From NCBI RefSeq assembly GCF_900099915.1, contig NZ_FNDB01000011.1:37822-101821 (forward strand): a stretch of 64,000 bases of DNA. The letters are read 5' to 3'. Made by a program: the position numbers and the translations under genes. Positions 54,618 to 64,000 of this stretch are shown here, in pieces. The DNA comes from Flavobacterium omnivorum (GTDB taxonomy: Bacteria > Bacteroidota > Bacteroidia > Flavobacteriales > Flavobacteriaceae). The notes below the pieces were generated by a model. It ran no database searches. It was not told where the DNA came from and saw nothing but the letters and a program-made list of their open reading frames with translations. How positions within the stretch are numbered: position 1 is the first letter of the stretch; each line of letters opens with the position of its first letter.

Positions 54618-54780
54618 AAAAAGAAATTTAGAAAATTTGTTACAATAGTGACTTTGTGATGCAAATTGTAATTACAACAGCTCAGGAATAAATAACTGCT
54701 GAACTGCCACTTAAATAAGATTTAAATAATTTGAGATACTTTGTAATTATGTAAAAACGAAAGGAGCTTATTTATTAATA

Positions 54781-54811
54781 AAAAGAGGTGACTATTGCTG
54801 CCACCTCTTTT
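54781..54811 (-). terminator. terminator after the second M43 protease gene
   Basis: Inverted repeat AAAAGAGGTG (54781-54790) / CACCTCTTTT (54802-54811) with an 11-nt loop, 20 bp past the stop. Confidence 0.85.
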
Positions 54812-54830
54812 TGTAATGTAGGAAAGAAAA

Positions 54831-55775
54831 TTATATTCCGAAACCCGCTCTTGCGCCACCTGAAACAAAAATTGCATCCATCCTTGATTTTTGACCATTA
54901 GTAAACATATACATTCCTCTATCGTCAGTGTAATCCATATAGTTCATTGTCATCTCTACCGGAGTACCTGTACAAGTACTGTAGTGAGGGTAAGCTGGAA
55001 CACCATAGTTAGCCGTGTTGTGTGTAGGAGTATCAGAAACTAGATCACTTCCACAAGTTGCATCACCCCAAATGTGACGTAAATTCATCCAGTGGCCCAC
55101 CTCGTGCGTAGCCGTTCTTCCTAAGTTATAAACCCCTGAAACTGTACCAGTACGTCCAAATGCATTATTATCCATTACAACTCCATCAGTTGCAGATGAT
55201 CCTCCAGGGAATTGAGCATAACCAAGAATACCACCTCCCAAATTACAAGACCACATGTTTAATACTGTACTAGGTGTAGTAGGTGCAATTCCTTTGCTAG
55301 CGCTTTTCATCGCATCATTAGTTGAAAATGAGGTTGTTCTTGTTGATTTTCTTACTACGTTTTGTAGTACAAATGTAATTCCAACATTGGCAGCAACTCC
55401 AGAGAATAAAGCAGGAGTACTAGTGAAATCAGAATTTGTTGCATTGAAATCTTCATTTAAAACGTCAATTTGAGATTGGATTTGATCTAAAGATATATTT
55501 TCGGCTGCTGTTCTGTACAATACGTTTACTACAACTGGAATTTCTACTTTACCATTTACTAAACGACCAGATAACATTGCTTTTTCAGTAAAAGCTTCAA
55601 TTTTGCTCATTCTCAAAGCTAAGGTTGGATCTGCTTTCATTTGTGCTGCAAGAACTTCTTGTGACGCACAACCACGTTTTGCTACAGCACTGGTTTCTGT
55701 TGCTGTTTCTGTAGTGTCATTTTGACAAGAGAAAAGCAGTACTAGTGCCGCTGCAGATAAAAGAATTTTTTTCAT
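54831..55775 (-). CDS. M43 family zinc metalloprotease lipoprotein (copy 2)
   Basis: This 314-residue paralogue of the 53630-54577 gene has the same layout: lipobox LLFSC (Cys17), propeptide, and THEVGHWMNLRHIWGDATC with all zinc ligands. The Met-turn is MNYMDYTDDRGMYMFTNGQ. Both catalytic domains look intact, so two active proteases with slightly different specificity are expected. Divergence is concentrated in the propeptide and in residues about 115-165 (the substrate-facing region before the zinc motif). It has its own terminator and its own copy of the 28-nt upstream segment. Confidence 0.92.
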   Translation of the reverse strand: MKKILLSAAALVLLFSCQNDTTETATETSAVAKRGCASQEVLAAQMKADPTLALRMSKIEAFTEKAMLSGRLVNGKVEIPVVVNVLYRTAAENISLDQIQSQIDVLNEDFNATNSDFTSTPALFSGVAANVGITFVLQNVVRKSTRTTSFSTNDAMKSASKGIAPTTPSTVLNMWSCNLGGGILGYAQFPGGSSATDGVVMDNNAFGRTGTVSGVYNLGRTATHEVGHWMNLRHIWGDATCGSDLVSDTPTHNTANYGVPAYPHYSTCTGTPVEMTMNYMDYTDDRGMYMFTNGQKSRMDAIFVSGGARAGFGI

Positions 55776-56301
55776 AATAAATTTGTTATAAATTAATAGA
55801 TTTGGTTAATTATTTCACAATTTTATAACAATTTTTTCATAAAAAAAATTAATGGTTGCTTTATTTTAAAAATAATTTTTAATCCTTTCATTTTACGGGT
55901 TTCCATAAAATTAAATATTTTTGTTTCAAAGTATTTTCTGATAGTTCATTTTGATTTTAATATAAACAAACTTCTATTTTTTAGTTTTATATGGAAGTAA
56001 TTATACTTTTTTTTGTGAAATTATTTTAAAAAACACTAATTTTCACAACAAATTAAAACAGGAGCATTTAGTTAAATCCGCATTTTGTTAAACAAATTTA
56101 GCCATAGGGCTTGCGTTTGATGGGATTTTGGTACTTGATTTTTCTAATGATTCTTTGATTTTAATTAGATCAATAGTATTTTTTCATAAAATTTATTTTA
56201 CAATACAATCCTCAAAATTTATGCTACAAGGAGTTTGTCTTTTAAAATCAGAAAAGTAAGTGCTGCAAACGAAATGAAGAATAGTGAAGTTAAAAAAACG
56301 C
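55776..56301. other. intergenic region upstream of the M43 genes
   Basis: This 526-bp, extremely AT-rich stretch has no gene or RNA recognised. It contains the 28-nt conserved upstream segment (55788-55815) next to the protease gene. Confidence 0.55.
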
Positions 56302-56940
56302 CTAAGTAGTAAAGAGATAACTAATAATATTGGCACCCATTTTTAAAGCTTTTTCGCGAATATCTTTTGGATCATTATTTACTTCAGGATCTTCCCAGCC
56401 ATCTCCTAAGTCACATTCATAGGTGTAAAGTAAAACGAGTTTTTCTTTGATAAAAATGCCAAAAGCTTGTGGTCGTTTGCCATCATGCTCATGTATTTTT
56501 GGCAATCCATTTGGAAATGAATATGGTTTTTGAAAAATGATATGATTAGCAGGAATTTCTACTAGGTTGTTGTTTGGGAATATCTTTCTTATTTCTTTTT
56601 TAATAAATTGATCCATCCCGTAATTATCGTCAATATGTAAAAATCCACCCGCTAGCAAATAATTTTTTAGGTTACTCGTATCTGCATCGCTAAAAACAAC
56701 ATTTCCATGACCCGTCATGTGAACATAAGGATACGAAAATAAATCAGGGCTGCTAGGTTCGACAGTGGCCGGCTTTAATTTTATGCGGGTGTTAATATTG
56801 GCATTACAATATTTTATCAAGTTGGGGAGTGATGTTGGGTTGGCGTACCAATCACCACCGCCACTATATTTCACTAAAGCAATTTCTTGTGAAAAACAGG
56901 GTATATATAAGAGTAACAAGAGATAAAATATTTTTTTCAT
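56302..56940 (-). CDS. DUF4159 domain-containing exported protein
   Basis: About 212 residues from the ATG at 56940 (MKKIFYLLLLLYIPCFSQ, a signal peptide). A longer in-frame start at 56991 would overlap rsmE and is rejected. The DUF4159 core (glutamine-amidotransferase-like fold) begins at LVKYSGGGDWYANPTSLPNLIKYCN. It includes the motifs PYVHMTGHGNVVFSDAD and GGFLHIDDNYGMD and ends with DLGDGWEDPEVNNDP. The function is unknown; the fold lacks an obvious Cys nucleophile. It lies 13 nt downstream of rsmE on the same strand, forming a unit tsaD-rsmE-DUF4159. Confidence 0.85.
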   Translation of the reverse strand: MKKIFYLLLLLYIPCFSQEIALVKYSGGGDWYANPTSLPNLIKYCNANINTRIKLKPATVEPSSPDLFSYPYVHMTGHGNVVFSDADTSNLKNYLLAGGFLHIDDNYGMDQFIKKEIRKIFPNNNLVEIPANHIIFQKPYSFPNGLPKIHEHDGKRPQAFGIFIKEKLVLLYTYECDLGDGWEDPEVNNDPKDIREKALKMGANIISYLFTT

Positions 56941-56953
56941 AGTGTGTAAGCCG

Positions 56954-57661
56954 TTATTCTTCGTTAATAAAGACCACGCTGTGGCAGGCAACGATGGCCG
57001 CGGTTTCCGTTCGTAATCTTGTATTGCCTAAAGAAACAGGAATAAACTCATTAGTAAGCGCTAATGCGATTTCTTTTTCTGAAAAATCGCCTTCAGGACC
57101 TATAATTATAGTTAGCTCTTGATTGCGTTTTAAAACTGATTTTAGGGATTTTTTATTTGTTTCCTCGCAGTGAGCAATCATTTTTAAACCTTCTTGTTTA
57201 AGATTAATAAATTCCTTGAATGTGACGGCATTATTTAATTTTGGAAGATACACTTCATTGGATTGCTTCATTGCTGCCAAAAGGATTTTGTCAAATCGTT
57301 CGATATTGATAACTTTTCGTTCGGAATGATCGCAAATGATTGGTGTAATTTCATGTATACCAATTTCAGTAGCTTTTTCTAAAAACCATTCAAATCGATC
57401 GTTCATTTTAGTGGGAGCAACCGCTAAATGCAATCTAAATTTTGATGGAGGAGCTTTTTCAAATGAAATAATTTTAACCGTGCATTTACTGTCTGAGGCT
57501 AAGGTGATTTCGGTTGTAAATAAATATCCTAAACCATTGGTAACATGCAGTATGTCAGTATCTTTTTTGCGCAGTACTTTTATGATGTGTTTGCTTTCTT
57601 CTTTGTCAAAAGAAAAAATTTCAGTAGCTTCAGTAATTGTAGGACTGTAAAATAATTGCAT
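56954..57661 (-). CDS. rsmE: 16S rRNA (uracil1498-N3)-methyltransferase
   Basis: This 235-residue SPOUT methyltransferase modifies U1498 in helix 44 of 16S rRNA. An N-terminal PUA-like RNA-binding domain (about 1-70) precedes the trefoil-knot domain. That domain has LAVAPTKMNDRFEWFLEKATEIGI (79-102), IGPEG (187-191) and SLGNTRLRTETA (210-221), which form the SAM pocket. It lies 2 nt after tsaD and 13 nt before the DUF4159 gene. Confidence 0.93.
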   Translation of the reverse strand: MQLFYSPTITEATEIFSFDKEESKHIIKVLRKKDTDILHVTNGLGYLFTTEITLASDSKCTVKIISFEKAPPSKFRLHLAVAPTKMNDRFEWFLEKATEIGIHEITPIICDHSERKVINIERFDKILLAAMKQSNEVYLPKLNNAVTFKEFINLKQEGLKMIAHCEETNKKSLKSVLKRNQELTIIIGPEGDFSEKEIALALTNEFIPVSLGNTRLRTETAAIVACHSVVFINEE

Positions 57662-57663
57662 AA

Positions 57664-58686
57664 TTATAGTTGTATTCTTGCTTTAGAAACCACAGCTGAA
57701 GTTTCAAATGTTTGAGTTAAAAATTTTTGATAACCAACAATTCCAATCATTGCAGCATTATCAGTGGTGTATTCGAATTTGGGAATAAAGGTTTTCCATC
57801 CGTATTTGTTCTCGGCTTCTTTTAAAGTTTTTCGGATTCCTGAGTTGGCAGAAACTCCTCCGCCAATAGCGATTTGAGTTATTCCTGTTTCTTTCACGGC
57901 CAATTTTAATTTGTCCATCAAAATTTCAATAATCGTATGTTGAATAGAGGCGCAAATATCATCTCGGTTTTCTTCGATAAAATTTGGATTTTCTGCTTTT
58001 TTTTTCTGTATAAAATATAAAATAGCGGTTTTTAAACCGGAAAAACTGAAGTCTAATCCAGGAACTTTAGGTTTTGTAAAAACGAAAGCTTTTGGATTTC
58101 CTTCTTGTGCATATTTATCAATTAAAGGACCTCCGGGATAGGGCAGACCTAAAATTTTGGCACTTTTATCAAACGCTTCACCTACGGCGTCATCAGTTGT
58201 CTCGCCTATAACAGTCATGTCAAAAAAGTGATCTACTTTAATAATTTGAGTATGTCCGCCGCTAATGGTCAGGGCTAGAAAGGGAAAGTCAGGTTTTTGA
58301 TAGCCTTCTTCCTCTATAAAATGAGCTAAAACATGGGCTTGCATGTGGTTGACTGCAATCAGCGGGACTTGCAGTGCTAACGCCATTGATTTGGCAAAAG
58401 AGCTGCCTACTAAAAGGGATCCCATTAGCCCAGGACCTTGCGTGAAAGCAATTGCTGATAACTGTTCTTTTTGTATATTTGCTTTGCGAAGTGCTGCAGC
58501 AACTACTGGAACAATGTTTTGTTGATGTGCACGGGAGGCTAATTCAGGAACTACCCCACCATATTGAGTATGGATGAGTTGATTGGCCACAACATTTGAC
58601 AGTACTTTATCGTTGTGTAAAACGGCAGCGGCAGTATCGTCGCAGGAACTTTCGATGGCAAGAATAAAAACCTCGGAATTTTGCAT
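57664..58686 (-). CDS. tsaD: tRNA N6-adenosine threonylcarbamoyltransferase
   Basis: This 340-residue Kae1/Qri7 protein is counted from the ATG at 58686 (MQNSEVFILAIESSCDDTAAAV). It transfers the threonylcarbamoyl group to A37 of ANN-decoding tRNAs. The metal ligands are His114 and His118 in NHMQAH, the ATP-binding blocks are GPGLMGSLLVG and SGGHTQI, and the C-terminal Asp is in YTTDNAAMIG. An alternative ATG four codons upstream adds MCLF and is less likely. It is first in the tsaD-rsmE-DUF4159 unit and is divergent from tamB. Confidence 0.95.
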   Translation of the reverse strand: MQNSEVFILAIESSCDDTAAAVLHNDKVLSNVVANQLIHTQYGGVVPELASRAHQQNIVPVVAAALRKANIQKEQLSAIAFTQGPGLMGSLLVGSSFAKSMALALQVPLIAVNHMQAHVLAHFIEEEGYQKPDFPFLALTISGGHTQIIKVDHFFDMTVIGETTDDAVGEAFDKSAKILGLPYPGGPLIDKYAQEGNPKAFVFTKPKVPGLDFSFSGLKTAILYFIQKKKAENPNFIEENRDDICASIQHTIIEILMDKLKLAVKETGITQIAIGGGVSANSGIRKTLKEAENKYGWKTFIPKFEYTTDNAAMIGIVGYQKFLTQTFETSAVVSKARIQL

Positions 58687-58884
58687 AAAAAGGCACAAAT
58701 TTTGAATTACATTTGACGGGTCAATGATAAAAAATTAATTTTTTAAAGTACAAAATTAAAGAATTTTTATCAAAGGGCCCCGTTTCTAAAGGCAAAATAC
58801 AGTAGTGAAAAATTTAAATTGTAAATAGGTATCAAAAAAGTTATAAAAATAGTACTTCGTTCCCTGCTTGGGCTAATCCTACTT

Positions 58885-61800
58885 TTGCTAGTTCTTGCTA
58901 TCGCACTCACTTTGCCAGCTGTTCAAACTAGAATTGCGCACTATTTCACGAACAGCATTAATAAAGATTTTGGGACAAATATCGCTATTGATGGGGTTGC
59001 AATTTCTGTTTTTGGAGGAATAAAATTCAAAAAAGTATTGATTCGCGATCATCGTAAAGATACTTTAATTTATTCCGAAAGAATACAAACTACTATTTTG
59101 GAAGGAAAAAAATTATTGGATGGTGATTTGATTTTTGATGGTTTGGATTTACATGGGTTAATTTTTAACTTAAAAACGTATAAAAATCAAAAAGAATCAA
59201 ACCTTGATAAATTCATTAAAGCATTTGAAACTGGAAAGCCGTCCAGCAGAAAATTTTTGCTTAAAGCGAACAAACTTCAAATCTTTTCTGGACATTTTAT
59301 GCTGACTGATGAAAATCGGGAGATTCCAAAAGAGTTGGATTTTACAAAGCTGAATGCTTCTGTAGCGGATTTTAAAATATTTGGTCCTGATGTTACAACC
59401 AATATTAATAAGATGTCATTTCTAGATTTTAGAGGTTTGTATGTTAAAAATTTAAAATCAAAATTTACTTATTCGAAAAAAAATATAAAGCTCGAAAAGT
59501 TAGACTTATTAACGAAAGAATCCACCTTAGTAGGAACGGTTTTATTGAATTATAAAATAGAAGATTTCTCTAATTTTACAGATAAAGTTCTTTTTGATAT
59601 CAAATTGAATTCGGCTTCTATAGCATCGAACGATATTCGTTATTTTTATAAAGAAATTGGTAAAAACCAACATTTTTACGTTAAAGCAAGTATTAAAGGA
59701 ACACTTAACAATTTGAAATTTAAAGATCTGGAATTAGTAGATGATCGAAAGACCCAAATAATTGGAGCTATTAATTTTAATAATCTTTTTGCTAAAAAGG
59801 GACAAAAATTCTCCATGTATGCCAAATTTGATAAATTGACCTCCAGTTACGAAGATTTGATTGTAATTCTGCCTAATATTTTGGGGAATAAATTACCGAC
59901 TTCCTTAAAAAAACTAGGAAGATTTTCCGCTTCAGGATCCTCCAATGTTTCCACTACCGCAGTACAAGCAGATTTTTCTATGAGCACTGCACTAGGGAAA
60001 ATAACTTCAAAATTAGCCATTCAAAATATCAACGTAATAGATAAGGCTTCCTATTTAGGAAATGTAATTTTAGAAAATTTTGACATTGGAACTTTATTGG
60101 ATCAAAAAGAAGTTGGTCGGGTAAGCTTAAATATTGATGTGGATGGTAAAGGATTTAAACAAGAATATTTGAATACGGCCATAAAGGGAGACATAAGTCA
60201 AATAGAGTATAAAACGTATAATTATACTAATATCGTTGTTAATGGAACGCTAGAAAGTCCCAATTATAAAGGTCAAATAGAAATTAATGACCCAAATCTG
60301 AAAATGATATTTGATGGTTTATTGGATTTAAGCAAAAAAGACAGTCGTTATGATTTTCATATTATCGTTGAAAATGCAGATTTGAACAAACTAAAATTAG
60401 TAAAAGACTCGGTTTCTGTATTCAAAGGTGACGTTGTGGTTCAGGCTTCAGGAAATAACATAGAGAATTTTCAAGGAAATGTTTATATCAACAAAACCTC
60501 TTATCAAAATGCGAAAGACACCTATAATTTTGATGATTTTGCGATAAATTCTATTTTTGATCAAAATAGAATCAGGACGATAACTGTAAATTCTCCAGAT
60601 ATTGTGCAAGGAGAAATTGTGGGTAAATATGAATTTAATCAACTGGAAAATTTAGTAAGAAATTCATTAGGGAGTCTTTATACCAATTTTAAGCCAAGCA
60701 AGGTTAAAAAAGGACAGTTCCTTAAATTTAATTTTTCCATCTATAATAAAATAATCGAAATATTTTATCCTGACATTTCAATAGGAGCTAATACCATTGT
60801 CAAAGGAAATATTAATTCAGATAATCAGGAATTTAAACTCAACTTTGATTCTCCTCAAATTAAAGCATCAAATACAACGTTTGACAATATTAGAGTTTCT
60901 GTTGATAACAAAAATCCTCTTTATAATGCCTTTATTGAGCTCGATAGTATCAAAACAAAATATTATAAAATACGTGATTTTAGTTTAATAAATGTTACCA
61001 TGAAAGATACATTATTCTTTCGTTCTGAATTTAAAGGAGGTCCAAATGCAGAAGACTATTACAATCTGAATTTATACCATACGATAAATAAGGATAATAA
61101 TAATGTTGTGGGCATTAGCAAATCAGAAATTAAATTCAAGGACTATTTGTGGTTTTTAAATGAAAATGAAACTCCAAATAATCAAATTGTTTTTGATAAG
61201 TCATTTAAAAATTTTAATATCGATAATATAATTCTATCCCATGAAGATCAGTCGATTTCTTTAGCGGGGGTTTTTAAGGATACAACCATAAAGGACTTGA
61301 AATTGAGTTTTAAAGATGTTAACTTAAATCAGATTACACCTACGAATAATAAGTTTGTTTTGCAAGGAAATATTAATGGAGAAGTTGATTTCAAACAGAA
61401 TAACGATGTTTATCAACCTACGGCTTCGATAGTCATTGATAATTTAGATGTTAATAAAACCCCTCTAGGAACTTTAAATTTTGATATAGAAGGAGATGAG
61501 AATCTGAAAAAGTTTACTATCAATTCGAATTTAGAAAATGAAAATATTGAAGCATTTAATGCCAATGGGAGTTTTGAAATCGTGAATAAAGAGACAATCC
61601 TTGATTTAAAATTAAAATTCGAAAAATTTAATATTGCCACATTAAATTCGCTTGGTGGAGAAGTATTGTCTAATATTAGAGGGTCCATTTCAGGTAATTC
61701 TAGCATAGAAGGCAATCTCAAAAAACCGAATATCAATGGTCGCCTTTATTTAGATAATGCGGGTATAACCATTCCCTATTTGAATGTAGATTATGGATTA

Positions 61801-63318
61801 GGTAATAATACAATTATAGACTTAACAGATGAGCGATTCTTATTTAGAAATAATACCTTAACCGATACTAAATATGGAACTAAAGGTAGCTTAAATGGAA
61901 ATATTGAGCACAATAATTTTACAGATTGGAAATTAGATTTGGCAATTAATTCCAAACGATTATTAGCCTTGGATACTAAAGATAGTGAAGATGCTGCCTA
62001 TTATGGAACCGCCTTTATAGACGGTACTGCTACGATTAAAGGACCTACGAATTCTTTATTTATAAAAGTTGAGGCTAAATCAGAGAAAGGCACAGCTATA
62101 AAAATTCCTATTAATAATGCGGAGAGTGTAAGTGATAATATCTTTATCCATTTTGTAACAGCTAAAGAAAAATACAATTTAGAGAATGGCATTGTTGATA
62201 ACACCAGGAACTACAACGGACTCGAACTTGAATTTGACTTTGATATTACCCCAGATGCAGAAGTAGAAGTGATTCTGGATCGCAATACCGGTCACGGAAT
62301 GAAAGGGAAAGGATTTGGGTCGTTATTATTTAAAATCAATACATTAGGAAAATTTAACATGTGGGGAGATTTTCAGGCTTATGAGGGAACCTATAACTTT
62401 AAATACGGAGGACTTATTGATAAGAAATTCGAAGTAAAAAAGGGAGGGTCAATTACTTGGGAAGGTAATCCCATGAAAGCACAGTTAAACCTGGAGGCCA
62501 TTTATAAAACATCAGCAAATCCAGCAGTTTTATTGGATAATGCATCCTTCAATACCAAAGTTCCAGTGCAAGTTGTCATAGGAGTTCGTGGAGATTTAAC
62601 CAGTCCGGAACCCGATTTTAACATCGAATTTCCAACAGTGAGTAATGTATTGAAATCAGAGATTCAATACAAACTAAACGATAAAGATGTCAGACAAACA
62701 CAAGCTTTGTATTTGCTATCCTCGGGTGGTTTCTTAAGCCCCGAGGGAGTTAACCAATCTGATTTTTCCGGTAGTTTATTTGAGACTGCCTCAAGTATTT
62801 TAGGCGGAATCATACAATCCGATGACGAAAAGTTTAAGGTTGGGTTAAATTTTATTGGTGCAGATCGAAGAATTGGAAAAGAAACTGATGGAAGATTCGT
62901 TGCCACAATTTCATCTAAAATTAATGAAAGAGTGACTATTAATGGTAAACTGGGAGTTCCTTTTGGAGGAATAAATGAGTCTGCAATTGTAGGTGATGTG
63001 GAAGTTCTATTTCGAGTTAACCAAGATGGAACGTTAAATCTAAGACTTTTTAATAAAGAAAATGATATTAATTATGTTGGTCAAGGGATTGGCTATACGC
63101 AAGGTTTAGGGGTTTCTTATGAGGTAGATTTTAATACTTTCAAAGAACTTGTAAATAAGATTTTTAAGAATCTAAAATTTGATAAAGTAACAACTCCTGC
63201 TTCCGAAGATCAAGATTCCAACTTATCACCAGACTACATTAATTTTGCAAAATCAAAGAAAACCAATACTACAAAAATTAAAAAAAATCAAGAAGGCTTA
63301 ATCCCTGAAGAAAATTAA
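58885..63318 (+). CDS. tamB: translocation/assembly module TamB (start uncertain)
   Basis: This very long AsmA/TamB-type protein (at least 1477 residues) is anchored by one N-terminal membrane helix and has a long beta-taco repeat body. The conserved DUF490/TamB C-terminal domain lies at about 1100-1430 (GNPMKAQLNLEAIYKTSANPA, VVIGVRGDLTSPEPDFNIEFPTVSNVLKSEI, QALYLLSSGGF). It helps insert or transport lipids and outer-membrane proteins. The given start is a TTG inside the membrane helix. The frame is open back to 58825, and residues encoded there (Ile-Lys-Lys-Val-Ile-Lys-Ile-Val-Leu-Arg) are clearly part of the natural N-terminus, but no ATG or GTG is present. Confidence 0.88.
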   Translation: MLVLAIALTLPAVQTRIAHYFTNSINKDFGTNIAIDGVAISVFGGIKFKKVLIRDHRKDTLIYSERIQTTILEGKKLLDGDLIFDGLDLHGLIFNLKTYKNQKESNLDKFIKAFETGKPSSRKFLLKANKLQIFSGHFMLTDENREIPKELDFTKLNASVADFKIFGPDVTTNINKMSFLDFRGLYVKNLKSKFTYSKKNIKLEKLDLLTKESTLVGTVLLNYKIEDFSNFTDKVLFDIKLNSASIASNDIRYFYKEIGKNQHFYVKASIKGTLNNLKFKDLELVDDRKTQIIGAINFNNLFAKKGQKFSMYAKFDKLTSSYEDLIVILPNILGNKLPTSLKKLGRFSASGSSNVSTTAVQADFSMSTALGKITSKLAIQNINVIDKASYLGNVILENFDIGTLLDQKEVGRVSLNIDVDGKGFKQEYLNTAIKGDISQIEYKTYNYTNIVVNGTLESPNYKGQIEINDPNLKMIFDGLLDLSKKDSRYDFHIIVENADLNKLKLVKDSVSVFKGDVVVQASGNNIENFQGNVYINKTSYQNAKDTYNFDDFAINSIFDQNRIRTITVNSPDIVQGEIVGKYEFNQLENLVRNSLGSLYTNFKPSKVKKGQFLKFNFSIYNKIIEIFYPDISIGANTIVKGNINSDNQEFKLNFDSPQIKASNTTFDNIRVSVDNKNPLYNAFIELDSIKTKYYKIRDFSLINVTMKDTLFFRSEFKGGPNAEDYYNLNLYHTINKDNNNVVGISKSEIKFKDYLWFLNENETPNNQIVFDKSFKNFNIDNIILSHEDQSISLAGVFKDTTIKDLKLSFKDVNLNQITPTNNKFVLQGNINGEVDFKQNNDVYQPTASIVIDNLDVNKTPLGTLNFDIEGDENLKKFTINSNLENENIEAFNANGSFEIVNKETILDLKLKFEKFNIATLNSLGGEVLSNIRGSISGNSSIEGNLKKPNINGRLYLDNAGITIPYLNVDYGLGNNTIIDLTDERFLFRNNTLTDTKYGTKGSLNGNIEHNNFTDWKLDLAINSKRLLALDTKDSEDAAYYGTAFIDGTATIKGPTNSLFIKVEAKSEKGTAIKIPINNAESVSDNIFIHFVTAKEKYNLENGIVDNTRNYNGLELEFDFDITPDAEVEVILDRNTGHGMKGKGFGSLLFKINTLGKFNMWGDFQAYEGTYNFKYGGLIDKKFEVKKGGSITWEGNPMKAQLNLEAIYKTSANPAVLLDNASFNTKVPVQVVIGVRGDLTSPEPDFNIEFPTVSNVLKSEIQYKLNDKDVRQTQALYLLSSGGFLSPEGVNQSDFSGSLFETASSILGGIIQSDDEKFKVGLNFIGADRRIGKETDGRFVATISSKINERVTINGKLGVPFGGINESAIVGDVEVLFRVNQDGTLNLRLFNKENDINYVGQGIGYTQGLGVSYEVDFNTFKELVNKIFKNLKFDKVTTPASEDQDSNLSPDYINFAKSKKTNTTKIKKNQEGLIPEEN

Positions 63319-63905
63319 GCTTTAAAAGTAGCCTCTTGCTTGATTTAAAACAATAGCCTTTCATTCATTACTACTTTTAATATTCTATTAAAGAATTAGT
63401 AGGGATTTCAACTGGAACGGAAAAGTGCGTATACAACAATTTAATTTTCCTGTACCTTTTGGCACACAATTGTTAACTTGTCGTGAGGATTTGAAGCGAT
63501 TAGTGGATGGTGTTTTTTTACTATATAAACTATTTGCTTTGGACTTCCAAGCCTTTAGGGTTTAGGTATATCTTTATTTTTCAGTACAGAGAAAATCAAA
63601 TTACTCTTTTTACACTGTTGCTTTTTTCAATTGATAATTCCTCTAGATTATTTGGGACTTTGCAAGTGTTAGAATTTTTAAAAGAAGCCGTACAAAAAAA
63701 AGATAGTGACAGCAGTCTCATTAGCATCACTAATTCATATGCTCGCATTTTGTTAGGTTTATTGCTAGTTTTTAAGGCGTAAAGTACGGTTTGGAATAAA
63801 TCTGGTTTGTAATAAAAGTCACAAGGTGTTAGTTTTAAAAAAATTAATATTGGTAATCATTGTTGTCCGATAAAAATAATCGGAACGTTATTTTTTCTTT
63901 GTTTT
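63319..63905. other. intergenic region after tamB
   Basis: About 590 bp without a convincing gene. Short frames at 63425-63565 and 63507-63782 are low-complexity with atypical starts, and I do not call them. A hairpin TCCGAT/ATCGGA (63866-63871 and 63879-63884) lies near the end. Confidence 0.45.
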
Positions 63906-64000
63906 TCAAGGCTTGACGAGGTTTAAACCTAGTTCAGCTTGTTTTTGACTACTTTCCTGAGAATTCGATGTACTAAAAAATATAATTTTTGGTTTCTTCT
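63906..64000 (-). CDS. C-terminal end of an unidentified gene entering from the right
   Basis: Thirty codons are open on the minus strand from the window edge to a TGA at 63906-63908, ending Gly-Leu-Asn-Leu-Val-Lys-Pro. A 6-bp hairpin (TCCGAT/ATCGGA) lies 21 nt past the stop. Too little is visible to assign a family; a transposon end is one possibility. Confidence 0.3.
   Translation of the reverse strand, partial: KKPKIIFFSTSNSQESSQKQAELGLNLVKP

Noticed and set aside
56941..56991. Longer start for the DUF4159 protein
   Set aside because: It overlaps rsmE and would hide the signal peptide that starts at the ATG at 56940.
63507..63782. 91-codon + strand frame after tamB
   Set aside because: Phe/Leu/Ile-rich low-complexity translation with no motif and no promoter; more likely chance in AT-rich DNA.

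Overview
The window comes from a low-GC Bacteroidetes chromosome, most likely a Flavobacterium or a close relative. The indicators are a SusC/SusD pair, an AI-2E transporter, M43 cytophagalysin-type proteases, a large TamB, TANNTTTG-type promoter boxes, almost no Shine-Dalgarno motifs, and an arginase/ornithine aminotransferase pair beside an Lrp regulator. The genus is inferred from gene content and protein flavour; no rRNA is present.

Layout. 1-3.5 kb: three exported hydrolases (a partial dienelactone hydrolase, a penicillin/AHL acylase-type Ntn hydrolase and an S51 cyanophycinase-like peptidase). 3.5-6.5 kb: Lrp regulator divergent from rocD-rocF (arginine catabolism). 6.6-11 kb: SusC/SusD uptake pair with a frameshifted susD. 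11.4-12.7 kb: DUF389 membrane protein. 12.8-16.5 kb: arsenic locus (arsR, DUF6428 protein, arsC-like phosphatase, ACR3 pump, ArsO-like flavoprotein). 16.8-22.1 kb: Zn alcohol dehydrogenase, an acidic protein plus a stand-alone LigD phosphoesterase, an SH3/papain-like protein and an orphan carboxylate-amine-ligase-like protein. 22.9-28.1 kb: thrA-thrB-thrC preceded by a Thr-rich leader peptide. 28.5-32 kb: hutH and a PhoU-like/PiT phosphate pair. 32.1-37.4 kb: OsmC, a DUF421 gene with an internal stop, a zinc-protease/RimK fusion and clpC. 37.7-43.7 kb: gyrA, a TPR protein, an NlpC/P60 hydrolase and a thiolase. 43.9-44.2 kb: tRNA-Ser, -Pro and -Arg.

The most interesting region is about 44.2-50.0 kb. 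The 3' end of tRNA-Arg and its terminator are followed by about 5.7 kb holding an AbiEi/AbiEii toxin-antitoxin pair and a TOTE-type primase-helicase that carries one in-frame TGA. A near-identical copy of the tRNA-flanking terminator segment (46 nt, one mismatch) then appears at the far edge. This looks like a defence island inserted at a tRNA gene and bounded by att-like direct repeats. No integrase is visible.

After the island: a VanX-type dipeptidase, a small exported protein, a THUMP-like methyltransferase and an AI-2E transporter; two tandem paralogous M43 metalloproteases; DUF4159, rsmE and tsaD; and, divergently, a very large tamB whose N-terminal membrane segment has no ATG. Three genes in the window (susD, the DUF421 gene and the primase-helicase) each carry exactly one disabling lesion. 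The cause is either genuine decay or base-level sequence error.
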